Source of the DNA: a virus
DNA length: 26,266 bases
Direction: 5' to 3' (one strand)
Virus record (IMG/VR): IMGVR_UViG_3300037961_001960
Span: 1-26,266 of that record
Under the pieces are notes generated by a model. That model was not told where the DNA came from and searched no databases. It saw only the letters and a program-made list of their open reading frames with translations. Shown piece after piece: positions 1-5,674 of this stretch. How positions within the stretch are numbered: the stretch's first letter is position 1; every line of letters starts with the position of its first letter. A program made the position numbers and the translations under genes.

Positions 1-38
1 CGAAAGCGTCCAATGCTATCGGCATTGCTGATGAGACC
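1..38 (+). ncRNA. Type II hammerhead ribozyme-like element, copy 1 (cut by window edge)
   Basis: The hammerhead core is present in permuted (type II) order: CGAAA at 1-5, cleavage triplet GTC at 8-10, helix I CAATGC (11-16) paired with GCATTG (22-27) around loop TATCG, CTGATGA at 28-34, then GACC at 35-38 for the 3' strand of an open helix II. The 5' strand of helix II lies left of the window except for C1. Helix III is almost absent: only A5 and T9 could pair, around GCG, whereas copies 2 and 3 have six pairs. This copy may therefore be weak or inactive, or may work with a partner strand. Predicted cleavage falls after C10, 68 nt before the ATG at 79. Confidence 0.72.
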
Positions 39-78
39 ATCAGTATCCATAAAACCAATACAAAAGAAAGTAATACAT
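39..78 (+). promoter_or_regulatory. Conserved post-ribozyme leader, copy 1
   Basis: Untranslated leader between the hammerhead core and the ATG at 79. It holds AAAACCAATA at 51-60 and TAATACATATG at the start codon. Both elements recur, with small changes, in the leaders at 434-467 and 802-843. There is no strong Shine-Dalgarno; only a purine run AAAAGAAAG sits about 10 nt upstream. The repetition suggests a shared translation or RNA-stability signal, but its function is unknown. Confidence 0.5.
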
Positions 79-381
79 ATGAAAAACAAAAGCGATAACA
101 ACACATGGGCAGTAATCACTCGCAAGAGCATATTCGTAGATGCACCATCCGAAACCTACTACTTCAAGAAACTGGATGAAGCAAAGCAGTTCCTAGATCG
201 CATACTCAGATTGCCACTGGACAATGAGCAAGCCCAGCTGGTCAAGGTCATGGAGTGGCATGAACAGGAGGAAAACTGCACTGACTACCACACTGCTATC
301 GGACATACCTACGATCAGAGTGATGATGAGGTCGATGAGTTTTATGCCGATGGCATCAAGAAACTCTGGAATCAATGTTAA
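79..381 (+). CDS. Small hypothetical phage protein (100 aa)
   Basis: I do not recognise this protein. It starts MKNKSDNNTWAVITRKS and is rich in acidic residues in its second half (EQEEN, SDDEVDEFYADG). No membrane segment or signal peptide is visible. The start at 79 is preferred over an in-frame ATG at 13 because positions 1-38 are the ribozyme-like element and because the ATACATATG context recurs at neighbouring starts. The gene lies between two hammerhead-like elements, and its stop codon is one base before helix II of copy 2, so it would be released as a single-gene message if both ribozymes cut. Confidence 0.72.
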   Translation: MKNKSDNNTWAVITRKSIFVDAPSETYYFKKLDEAKQFLDRILRLPLDNEQAQLVKVMEWHEQEENCTDYHTAIGHTYDQSDDEVDEFYADGIKKLWNQC

Positions 382-382
382 A

Positions 383-433
383 GGTCGAAACACCCACTGG
401 GTGTCTGGCAGTTACTCTGTCACTGATGAGACC
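383..433 (+). ncRNA. Type II hammerhead ribozyme, copy 2
   Basis: All conserved hammerhead parts are in type II order. Open helix II: GGTC (383-386) pairs with GACC (430-433). GAA is at 387-389. Helix III: ACACCC (390-395) pairs with GGGTGT (399-404) around loop ACT. The cleavage triplet GTC ends at C405. Helix I: TGGCA (406-410) pairs with TGTCA (418-422), including one G-U pair, around a 7-nt loop. CTGATGA is at 423-429. The element begins one base after the stop codon of the upstream gene. Cleavage after C405 would leave that message with a 24-nt 3' tail ending in helix III, and the next message with a 62-nt leader that starts in helix I. Catalysis has not been tested. Confidence 0.9.
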
Positions 434-467
434 ATCAGTATCAATAAAACCAATACATATAAATATC
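434..467 (+). promoter_or_regulatory. Conserved post-ribozyme leader, copy 2
   Basis: Leader between hammerhead copy 2 and the ATG at 468. It shares ATCAGTATC and AAAACCAATA (446-455) with the leader of copy 1, followed by CATATAAAT. It has no clear Shine-Dalgarno, so the conserved motif itself may matter for translation or stability. Confidence 0.5.
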
Positions 468-746
468 ATGACAATTGAATATATAACATTCGGAGTAATC
501 GATAACCTAGTAATGATCATCGGAGCCATGACTGGCTACGAGGTTGAACGCTATCTGCCCAAAACACTACAGAAAGGTCTGGGTGCAGTGGTGGGTGCTG
601 GTCTGGGTAATGCATCCAGCGACTGGCTGGGTGGATTCGTAGCTGGCAACCTAGGCATGGCTAATGGCACTGCACTGGGATGCATCATTGGTCTGGGATT
701 CATCCCAGCTATCCTACTGATTAAGAATCTCCGCAAAGACAAGTAA
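468..746 (+). CDS. Small glycine-rich membrane protein (92 aa), unknown function
   Basis: Starts MTIEYITFGVIDNLVMIIGA, with a hydrophobic N-terminal stretch. A long glycine/alanine-rich hydrophobic region (about residues 40-85) contains small-residue repeats such as GAVVGAGLG, GGFVAGNLG and GCIIGLGFIPAILLI. It ends in the basic tail KNLRKDK. This looks like two or three membrane segments with glycine-zipper packing and a positive inside end. I cannot assign a function; a holin-like or membrane-remodelling role is only a guess. The start at 468 is chosen over an in-frame ATG at 375 because 383-433 is a ribozyme. Its stop codon TAA (744-746) directly abuts ribozyme copy 3. Confidence 0.75.
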   Translation: MTIEYITFGVIDNLVMIIGAMTGYEVERYLPKTLQKGLGAVVGAGLGNASSDWLGGFVAGNLGMANGTALGCIIGLGFIPAILLIKNLRKDK

Positions 747-801
747 GTCGAAACACCCACTGGGTGTCTGGCATGGTTGGCTACCATGTCACTGACGAGA
801 C
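747..801 (+). ncRNA. Type II hammerhead ribozyme, copy 3
   Basis: Same plan as copy 2. Short open helix II: GTC (747-749) with GAC (799-801). GAA is at 750-752. Helix III: ACACCC (753-758) with GGGTGT (762-767) around ACT, identical to copy 2. The cleavage triplet GTC ends at C768. Helix I is extended to nine pairs: TGGCATGGT (769-777) with ACCATGTCA (783-791) around loop TGGCT. The catalytic segment reads CTGACGA (792-798); the varying base is core position 7, which is not conserved in hammerheads. The first ribozyme base follows the TAA stop with no gap. Helix I has grown while keeping its base pairs, which is good evidence for selection on RNA structure. Confidence 0.9.
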
Positions 802-843
802 AAGCCGTATTAACAAAACCAATACAAAGTAATACATATAAAA
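802..843 (+). promoter_or_regulatory. Conserved post-ribozyme leader, copy 3
   Basis: Leader between ribozyme copy 3 and the ATG at 844. It contains AAAACCAATA at 815-824, then TAATACATATAAAA up to the start codon, very like the leader of copy 1. After cleavage at 768/769 the ATPase message would have a 75-nt leader starting with the nine-pair helix I. Confidence 0.5.
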
Positions 844-2271
844 ATGAAAAACGATAATGATTACCTAAAGGAATTCCTCCGCAAGTATACCAATGAAGAA
901 TTGGAGCTAGCTGGAGTTCCCAAGACAAAGCACGATACTCGTGCAAAGAATCCCAGTGTGAGAGATGCAATCAATCATGCTGAATACGATGATCTAGCAA
1001 AGTGGGTGGAAACCCTAAAGCATGATCCACTCGGAATCATCAACGCTGGTCGCAAGGCAGATAAAAAGCCTACGCTGATACGCAAGTCAGCTGGGACATC
1101 ACCATCACCAGCACCATCACCAGCACCAGCTACACCAGCACCAGCTGGTATGACATCACTCACTCCAGATCAGATGAATGCCATTGGTGTTTTGCTGGGT
1201 GGCAACTCAGTCGATCCAGCCAAAGTCAGAGAGATAATGGATGAGGTCATCGCTGAAGATGTGAAGCCATGTATTGATGATCTCAATACAAAGGTTGATC
1301 GTCTTGAGCCACTGGTCGAAACACTGGAGAGTGTTGCCAATGCAATGAAGGGTGGAGCTAGCAAGCGTATGCCGATTGCTACATCCATCGCTAGTGGCAC
1401 GACTCCCATCTTGGATGTCATCGCTCCATACTACACAGCTGGAGAGGAATGTCCGACTAAGCTATGCGTCTCTGCTCCACCATCCTATGGTAAGAGTTAC
1501 AGTGTCGGCATACTTGGTCGCAGTTACGATGCATTCATCACACATGGATGCAATGGTGACATGGATGAGTGGTCGATGCTACTTGGTGGATGCCAGCCAA
1601 AGAAAGAGGGTGGCTTCATCATAGTGGATGGCAAACTCACTGAAGCTGTCCGCAGTGCAAGTGATGGTAAGGATACACTGCTATTCTTAGATGAGGTCTT
1701 CCGCATGTCTAACACCACAATGGAAGCCATGCTTGCATTCCTAGCACCACAACCAGATGCCAATGGAGACTTGGTATACCAGCTGACCACCAAGCAGAAT
1801 GATGGTGGCGTGCTGGAAGTGCTGACATGCAAGGCAGACAAGTTGCACATTGTATGTGCGACCAATCTGTCTGAGGTCGATCCACCAGAGGCATTCATGG
1901 ATCGCTTCCTATTCAAGCATGTTCGCTACAACCAAAAGGATATCGAGAATATATCCAGAGGTGTTGCCAACCATCATGGTATCGATAATGTCGATACACT
2001 GGCAGTCGGATTCGCAACAGTCATGGGCAAGTCTCGCGAGAAGTTTGCTCAAGGTCAGATTAAGAAGCCATTGAGTATTCGTGATCTGTCTCGAGGATGC
2101 ACTCACAGCAAGGATGCTACATGCGAGAGCGTTGCTAGCTGGATAGCTGATGAGGGTCTCGACGGAATGCTCATGTGGAATGGGGATTCTGGGGATATCA
2201 TCAAAGACAGCGAGGTCGGTGTGAATCAGCTCCGAAAGGAACTGAAGGATAGATGCAGTGATCGTCCATAA
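844..2271 (+). CDS. MoxR/CobS-like AAA+ ATPase (475 aa)
   Basis: Probable ATP-driven remodelling or chelatase-type motor. An N-terminal domain (about residues 1-80) is joined by a Pro/Ala/Ser linker (about 85-102, repeats of SPAP) to a short charged segment and then the AAA+ module. Walker A is APPSYGKS (211-218), Walker B is LLFLDE with D283-E284, sensor-1 N341 lies in CATN, and an arginine-finger-like DRF is near 354-356. MoxR and CobS ATPases typically act with a VWA-domain partner, and that partner is the next gene, 18 bp downstream behind the ribosome site AGAAAGGAT. Cyanophages are known to carry CobS-like genes. Whether this pair is a metal chelatase or a chaperone system for host or virion proteins cannot be read from sequence. 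Confidence 0.85.
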   Translation: MKNDNDYLKEFLRKYTNEELELAGVPKTKHDTRAKNPSVRDAINHAEYDDLAKWVETLKHDPLGIINAGRKADKKPTLIRKSAGTSPSPAPSPAPATPAPAGMTSLTPDQMNAIGVLLGGNSVDPAKVREIMDEVIAEDVKPCIDDLNTKVDRLEPLVETLESVANAMKGGASKRMPIATSIASGTTPILDVIAPYYTAGEECPTKLCVSAPPSYGKSYSVGILGRSYDAFITHGCNGDMDEWSMLLGGCQPKKEGGFIIVDGKLTEAVRSASDGKDTLLFLDEVFRMSNTTMEAMLAFLAPQPDANGDLVYQLTTKQNDGGVLEVLTCKADKLHIVCATNLSEVDPPEAFMDRFLFKHVRYNQKDIENISRGVANHHGIDNVDTLAVGFATVMGKSREKFAQGQIKKPLSIRDLSRGCTHSKDATCESVASWIADEGLDGMLMWNGDSGDIIKDSEVGVNQLRKELKDRCSDRP

Positions 2272-2289
2272 TAACAGAAAGGATATTGT

Positions 2290-3825
2290 ATGAGAAAATT
2301 CGATACAGCTGTTATAGCAAAAAAGGCATTCAGTAATGCGTGCCGTAAAATCGTTGGCAGACAGAAGGGTGGCGTGATCACTCGTATGTGTGCCGACTTG
2401 AATGAAGATTGCCAGCCAGTGATCGATCCCAGAGTGCCAACCGCAAACTGGCACTGGGATGGCAAACGACATGTGATCAAATGCGGAACATCACTGGATC
2501 AGATAGCAAACGCCAGCACAGTTGCCAGCGATGCCAAGTTGAAGCGATTCACTGAAGCAGTGATTCGACATGAGACTGAGCATGGTCGGCTTACTGATCG
2601 CTCGGACGATGTGCCCAATGCATGTCAGAGTCATGACATCCCATTTAGATTGTGGAATCTATTTGAGGATGTTCGCATCGAATACGCCAGTGCCACTCGC
2701 AAGGGTGGCGATGGTGCATTCCGCTGGATCAACTTCCAAGATGTGGAAGACAGCTACACATCAGCTGTAAACCTACTGCTGGCGTGCAAGCTCAATGAAG
2801 CTGGAATAAAGAAGTCACCAAGCTCCGCTGTGCCGAAGTGGATGGGTGCTGAGCATGTCATGTATAAAGGCAAGTTGAAGAAAACGCGATTGGTCGTGTT
2901 AGACTTCTATCGTCGTGCATGTGCATGTGTATCCAGTATGTCACTACTTCCAGTCATACTGGAGTGGATCGACATCTTCGGCAAAGAAGCTCCAGCTGGT
3001 GGCGATGCCAGCATCAATGGTGTCACTGATCCCAATGATAAAGATACACTGATTCAAAGTGATCGCAAAGATAACAAGACTGAGAAGTTAGACGATGACC
3101 AGCATCCAGAAAACAAGCCAGCTGGAAGGTGGTCATCTCGACCCAATAAGAAAATGAATCATGACCAGATATCCAGAATTGCGAGAGCAATGGGTAGAGT
3201 CATGACCAATGCCAAGGTCGTTAAGAATCGTCTCAACTGCAATGGTCACAAGCTGAATGCCAACCAAGCCATGCAAGGCAGTGAGAAGGTCTTCCAGACC
3301 AGAGGCAGACAACGAGGCAAGCGATCACTCACTCTCATCGTAGATATGAGTGGATCGATGGATTACACCTATACACTGCATGGTGGTAAGGAGTTCATCT
3401 TGGCGTTCCGCAAGCTAGCCAAGCAAGGCAAGATCGATCTGAACATACTGCTCACCCAGAATTGGGGTGGCAGTAAATCTGCATCGTATCGTATCAAATC
3501 CACTGATACAGATGAGTGGATTAACTCACTGAGACCAGATGGACATGGCGAGCGTATCATGCACTGCATGAAGCGTTTCGATAGACTGATCAAGTCAAGC
3601 ACGACCTCGGTGATATTCACTGATGCCGATCTGACTGACAGCGACATCGATATCACAATGTATCGCCAGAAAGGATACAACACCATCGGTGCATACATCG
3701 AAGCTCACGAAGAAAATCTTGAGGTTTCTCGTCGAGAGATGAATGAACACTTCGCCAGAAGTGCTATCGCCACTGAGCCAGTTGAGCTGGCACAGCGTCT
3801 AATGAGGGAAATACTAAAGGATTAA
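2290..3825 (+). CDS. Metallopeptidase-like/VWA domain protein, CobT-like partner (511 aa)
   Basis: The C-terminal half is a von Willebrand A domain. Its MIDAS motif DMSGSM begins at D352, followed by a hydroxyl-rich strand and a late acidic segment (IFTDADLTDSD). The N-terminal half has HETEH at 94-98 and, after a gap, LFEDVRIEY with E126, resembling the zinc site of DUF2201/CobT-like VWA proteins. The central part (about 255-290) is charged and probably flexible. MoxR-type ATPases and VWA proteins form two-component complexes in which MIDAS-bound Mg2+ touches the ATPase, so this gene should work with the 844-2271 product. Whether the HETEH site cuts peptides or only binds metal is open. Confidence 0.82.
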   Translation: MRKFDTAVIAKKAFSNACRKIVGRQKGGVITRMCADLNEDCQPVIDPRVPTANWHWDGKRHVIKCGTSLDQIANASTVASDAKLKRFTEAVIRHETEHGRLTDRSDDVPNACQSHDIPFRLWNLFEDVRIEYASATRKGGDGAFRWINFQDVEDSYTSAVNLLLACKLNEAGIKKSPSSAVPKWMGAEHVMYKGKLKKTRLVVLDFYRRACACVSSMSLLPVILEWIDIFGKEAPAGGDASINGVTDPNDKDTLIQSDRKDNKTEKLDDDQHPENKPAGRWSSRPNKKMNHDQISRIARAMGRVMTNAKVVKNRLNCNGHKLNANQAMQGSEKVFQTRGRQRGKRSLTLIVDMSGSMDYTYTLHGGKEFILAFRKLAKQGKIDLNILLTQNWGGSKSASYRIKSTDTDEWINSLRPDGHGERIMHCMKRFDRLIKSSTTSVIFTDADLTDSDIDITMYRQKGYNTIGAYIEAHEENLEVSRREMNEHFARSAIATEPVELAQRLMREILKD

Positions 3826-3829
3826 GAAT

Positions 3830-4288
3830 ATGGATCACTACATTGAAGTCACATTCTACATCCTAGTATTCATCTTGGCATCCATCCTCACCGACCCAGC
3901 TGTAATGTATGCTGGGGAGGTCGAGGTTAGCCAGTCGGACATTGTAGTTGCCACGCTGATACTGGAAGCTGGTGGCGAATATGCTGAGGGTGCGATGGAG
4001 GCAGTGCATGAGGTCATACTCAATCGCTCCGCCATCCGCCAGATGACTCCAGCTGAAGTCTGTCTCCAGCCACACCAGTTTGCCAGCTGGTCGGTCGAGG
4101 ATCAGCTCGCACAGCTGAACAAAGCCAAGTCTCACCCTAGATGGGGTGAGGCTTTTATCATCACACTGTATCCACAAACCAACTACACCAGTGGTGCAGA
4201 TCACTTCCATGCGGATTACATCGATCCCAGCTGGAATAAACACATGAAGGTTACCGCCAAGATTGGTCGGCACATCTTCTATAAATAG
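3830..4288 (+). CDS. SleB/CwlJ-type cell wall hydrolase, probable endolysin (152 aa)
   Basis: Matches the Hydrolase_2 (SleB) pattern throughout. It has the catalytic-type glutamate in LILEAGGE (E46), EVILNR, the conserved VCLQPHQF, then GADHFHAD (H125, H127) and a closing IGRHIFY. Such enzymes cleave peptidoglycan as lytic transglycosylases or amidases. An N-terminal hydrophobic stretch (about residues 5-28, FYILVFILASILT) is a signal peptide or signal-anchor, so export by the host Sec system is likely. It starts 4 bp after the VWA gene stop, placing lysis in the same operon as the AAA+/VWA pair. No holin is adjacent; small membrane proteins elsewhere (468-746 or 23422-24120) could supply that role. 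Confidence 0.85.
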   Translation: MDHYIEVTFYILVFILASILTDPAVMYAGEVEVSQSDIVVATLILEAGGEYAEGAMEAVHEVILNRSAIRQMTPAEVCLQPHQFASWSVEDQLAQLNKAKSHPRWGEAFIITLYPQTNYTSGADHFHADYIDPSWNKHMKVTAKIGRHIFYK

Positions 4289-4299
4289 AAAGAAAACCA

Positions 4300-4542
4300 A
4301 TGAAATATAAATGCATATCAACTGAGCATTACCTTGCTCCCCACTACGAGTGGGAACTTCTAGAGAAACATGGCATCGATATCAGCGGATACTCTGAGAC
4401 AGTTACTGAATCAGACTCCATGGTGGATGCATGGAATGGTATCGATGGTGTCACTACATGCCATGGTAATTGCAATGTAACTCCCATTGATGGATGGAAA
4501 CATCTCTATGCCAATGGTAAACTAATCAGAGAGGAGGGTTAA
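4300..4542 (+). CDS. Small hypothetical protein (80 aa)
   Basis: I do not recognise it. It starts MKYKCISTEHYLAPHYEWEL and has three cysteines, one in CHGNC, which might bind a metal. It is acidic overall. The start is directly preceded by AAAACCA (4293-4299), so the AAAACCAAT motif of the ribozyme leaders overlaps the ATG here. It lies 11 bp after the lysin gene and is probably co-transcribed with it. Confidence 0.65.
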   Translation: MKYKCISTEHYLAPHYEWELLEKHGIDISGYSETVTESDSMVDAWNGIDGVTTCHGNCNVTPIDGWKHLYANGKLIREEG

Positions 4543-4545
4543 ATC

Positions 4546-4815
4546 ATGCCAGAGATAACAATAGAAAAATGCAAGTATGGTGGCTGGAGCGTATACGAGT
4601 TTGATGTATACCCAAGGTCATCAGTGCTAGCTGGTCAGACTCGTAAGCGTTTCATCAATACATATGAGAAGCTGGAGGAAGCTGAGAAGCATTACCCATC
4701 AGCCGATGTAGGCTACAGGGACGCACACAATTCCTTCGACCATCTGCCAGATGACGATATGGAATCCTACGAGCGTGAATGTCTCCGAAGGGAGCAAAAC
4801 ATGTTAGACTGGTAG
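4546..4815 (+). CDS. Small conserved phage-type protein (89 aa), unknown function
   Basis: Function unknown. The central VYPRSSVLAGQTRKRFIN followed by an acidic helix (EKLEEAEKHYPSADV) is of a kind I have seen in small marine phage proteins, but I cannot name a family. The C-terminus is strongly acidic (DDDMESYERE). The start at 4546 lies 3 bp after the previous stop with GAGGAGGG about 10 bp upstream, a good ribosome site. It is the last gene before the terminator at 4850. Confidence 0.7.
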   Translation: MPEITIEKCKYGGWSVYEFDVYPRSSVLAGQTRKRFINTYEKLEEAEKHYPSADVGYRDAHNSFDHLPDDDMESYERECLRREQNMLDW

Positions 4816-4849
4816 CCCAACTTTCCAGCTGATATTCCAGCTGGGATTC

Positions 4850-4882
4850 AAGCTCACACTCTTCGGGGTGTGGGCTTTTTTT
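4850..4882 (+). terminator. Strong rho-independent terminator
   Basis: Twelve-pair stem (4850-4861 with 4066-style complement at 4866-4877, two G-U pairs) closed by a TTCG tetraloop, followed by seven T residues (4876-4882). It ends the left operon that holds the AAA+/VWA and lysin genes. Confidence 0.93.
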
Positions 4883-4914
4883 GTGTCCGCACGCAAAAAA
4901 TTTCAGATCCCCCC

Positions 4915-4937
4915 ACTATGGACACACTCTGACCCTA
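4915..4937 (+). repeat. 23-bp direct repeat, copy A
   Basis: Perfect copy of 4948-4970 with a start-to-start spacing of 33 bp, about three helical turns. It begins ACTATGGACACAC and ends CTGACCCTA. It lies in the gene-free stretch between the terminator and the tmRNA-like RNA, where a repressor or activator site would be expected. No good -35/-10 pair is visible inside it. Confidence 0.85.
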
Positions 4938-4947
4938 GCCCCTCGCT

Positions 4948-4970
4948 ACTATGGACACACTCTGACCCTA
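4948..4970 (+). repeat. 23-bp direct repeat, copy B
   Basis: Identical to 4915-4937. It is followed by a T-run (about 4973-4979) and, 18 bp downstream, by TTGACA (4989-4994). That hexamer looks like a -35 box, but the best -10 candidate (TATGCG, 5017-5022) is 22 bp away, too far for a standard sigma70 promoter. An operator pair is the likeliest reading. Confidence 0.85.
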
Positions 4971-5025
4971 AGTTTTTTTGGAAAACCCTTGACACCCATT
5001 CGCAGTTTTGCAAACCTATGCGATT

Positions 5026-5090
5026 GGGGATGCATGGTATCGATCTGATTTCGGTCAGAGACGGAGGTTCGATTCCTCCCATCTCCACCA
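5026..5090 (+). ncRNA. 65-nt tmRNA/tRNA-Ala-like RNA without anticodon arm
   Basis: Folds as a tRNA-like domain. Acceptor stem GGGGATG (5026-5032) pairs with CATCTCC (5080-5086) over all seven positions, with a G-U wobble at the third pair (G3-U70), discriminator A and encoded CCA (5088-5090). The T arm is GGAGG (5063-5067) with CCTCC (5075-5079) around TTCGATT. Only 30 nt lie between these arms. They hold a stemless D-loop-like GGTATCGAT and one five-pair hairpin, TCTGA (5044-5048) with TCAGA (5055-5059). G3-U70 with A73 is the alanyl-tRNA synthetase identity signal shared by tRNA-Ala and tmRNA, and the acceptor differs from that of E. coli tmRNA at one base pair. No tag reading frame is present. 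Alternatives are a phage attachment site copied from host ssrA, or a processing signal. Confidence 0.6.
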
Positions 5091-5111
5091 AACCAATAAC
5101 CAAATATAAAA
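5090..5111 (+). promoter_or_regulatory. AAACCAATA leader after the tmRNA-like RNA
   Basis: Directly after the encoded CCA comes AAACCAATA (5090-5098) and then AAATATAAAAATG, closely matching the leaders that follow the hammerheads at 51-60, 446-455 and 815-824. If host RNase cleaves at the 3' end of the tRNA-like fold, the downstream message would begin with this leader. Confidence 0.45.
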
Positions 5112-5354
5112 ATGATAACAAAAAATAAACCTAAAACTAAAAACGAGACCGCCTTACTGCGGAACTCAGTAATAGCATACACTCGCAAAGAGTTGAACCA
5201 AGACCTAGAAAAACTTCTAGGAAAACCAGTCAGAGTAAATCAAGCTCAGTGGGATATGGTTGCAGACTTGATACACAGTGATAACTACGCTTGGAGTTAT
5301 ATGGATGATGCGATAAACAAAGCGATTGGGGAGATGGCAGATAGCTTAAAATAA
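5112..5354 (+). CDS. Small hypothetical early protein (80 aa)
   Basis: Function unknown. The N-terminus is basic (MITKNKPKTKNETALLRNS), followed by a mostly helical segment, and it ends AINKAIGEMADSLK. It is the first gene after the gene-free stretch, so it is a candidate early gene. The ATAAAAATG start context is shared with 844 and 5357. Its stop precedes the next start by 2 bp. Confidence 0.65.
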   Translation: MITKNKPKTKNETALLRNSVIAYTRKELNQDLEKLLGKPVRVNQAQWDMVADLIHSDNYAWSYMDDAINKAIGEMADSLK

Positions 5355-5356
5355 AA

Positions 5357-5674
5357 ATGCAAATAACAAAACATAACGCCTACGCGATCCTTCAAGAACT
5401 TGACCACCAAGCCAAGGACTGCGATATACTTCAGCGAGAGATAGCATCCGCTATGCAAGTGGTCGAGAATACTCCAGTATTCTTTCGAGAGCAAGACCCA
5501 GATTCCTGCGATGTAGTGTGGACTATTGAGGATGTCATGGATCGATCCGATGAGGACTTAACAAAAGAGCAAGCCAGAGAAGTGCTGAGAGTCTTAGAAG
5601 ACAATCACGATGCTGAGTTTGGCATTAACTGGTATGCAATCGATAACGCCATTGAGGAAGTGGTTGGATCATAA
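5357..5674 (+). CDS. Hypothetical acidic protein (105 aa)
   Basis: Function unknown. A strongly acidic, helix-forming protein (EQDPDSCDVVW, EDVMDRSDEDLTKEQARE). Its last base is the first base of the next start codon (TAATG), which indicates translational coupling. Acidic small early phage proteins sometimes mimic DNA, but nothing here proves that. Confidence 0.68.
   Translation: MQITKHNAYAILQELDHQAKDCDILQREIASAMQVVENTPVFFREQDPDSCDVVWTIEDVMDRSDEDLTKEQAREVLRVLEDNHDAEFGINWYAIDNAIEEVVGS

Noticed and set aside
13-78. Earlier in-frame starts at 13 and 375 for the two first genes
   Set aside because: They would translate the ribozyme cores; the identical odd peptide (MRPSVSIKPI) in both is a by-product of the repeated RNA element.
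1098-1148. Tandem ACCAGC-type repeats
   Set aside because: They encode the Pro/Ala linker of the ATPase; low-complexity coding sequence, not a regulatory repeat.
2148-2166. CTGATGAG with a nearby CGAC in the ATPase gene, as a fourth hammerhead
   Set aside because: No GAAA, no cleavage triplet and no flanking complementary stems; it is ordinary coding sequence (Asp-Glu).
4989-5022. TTGACA / TATGCG as a promoter for the tmRNA-like RNA
   Set aside because: The spacer is 22 bp, too long for sigma70; no better -10 lies at 16-18 bp. Left unannotated as a promoter.
4868-5188. Open frames on both strands across the control region
   Set aside because: They run through a terminator, a direct repeat and the tRNA-like fold, and have compositions unlike neighbouring genes.
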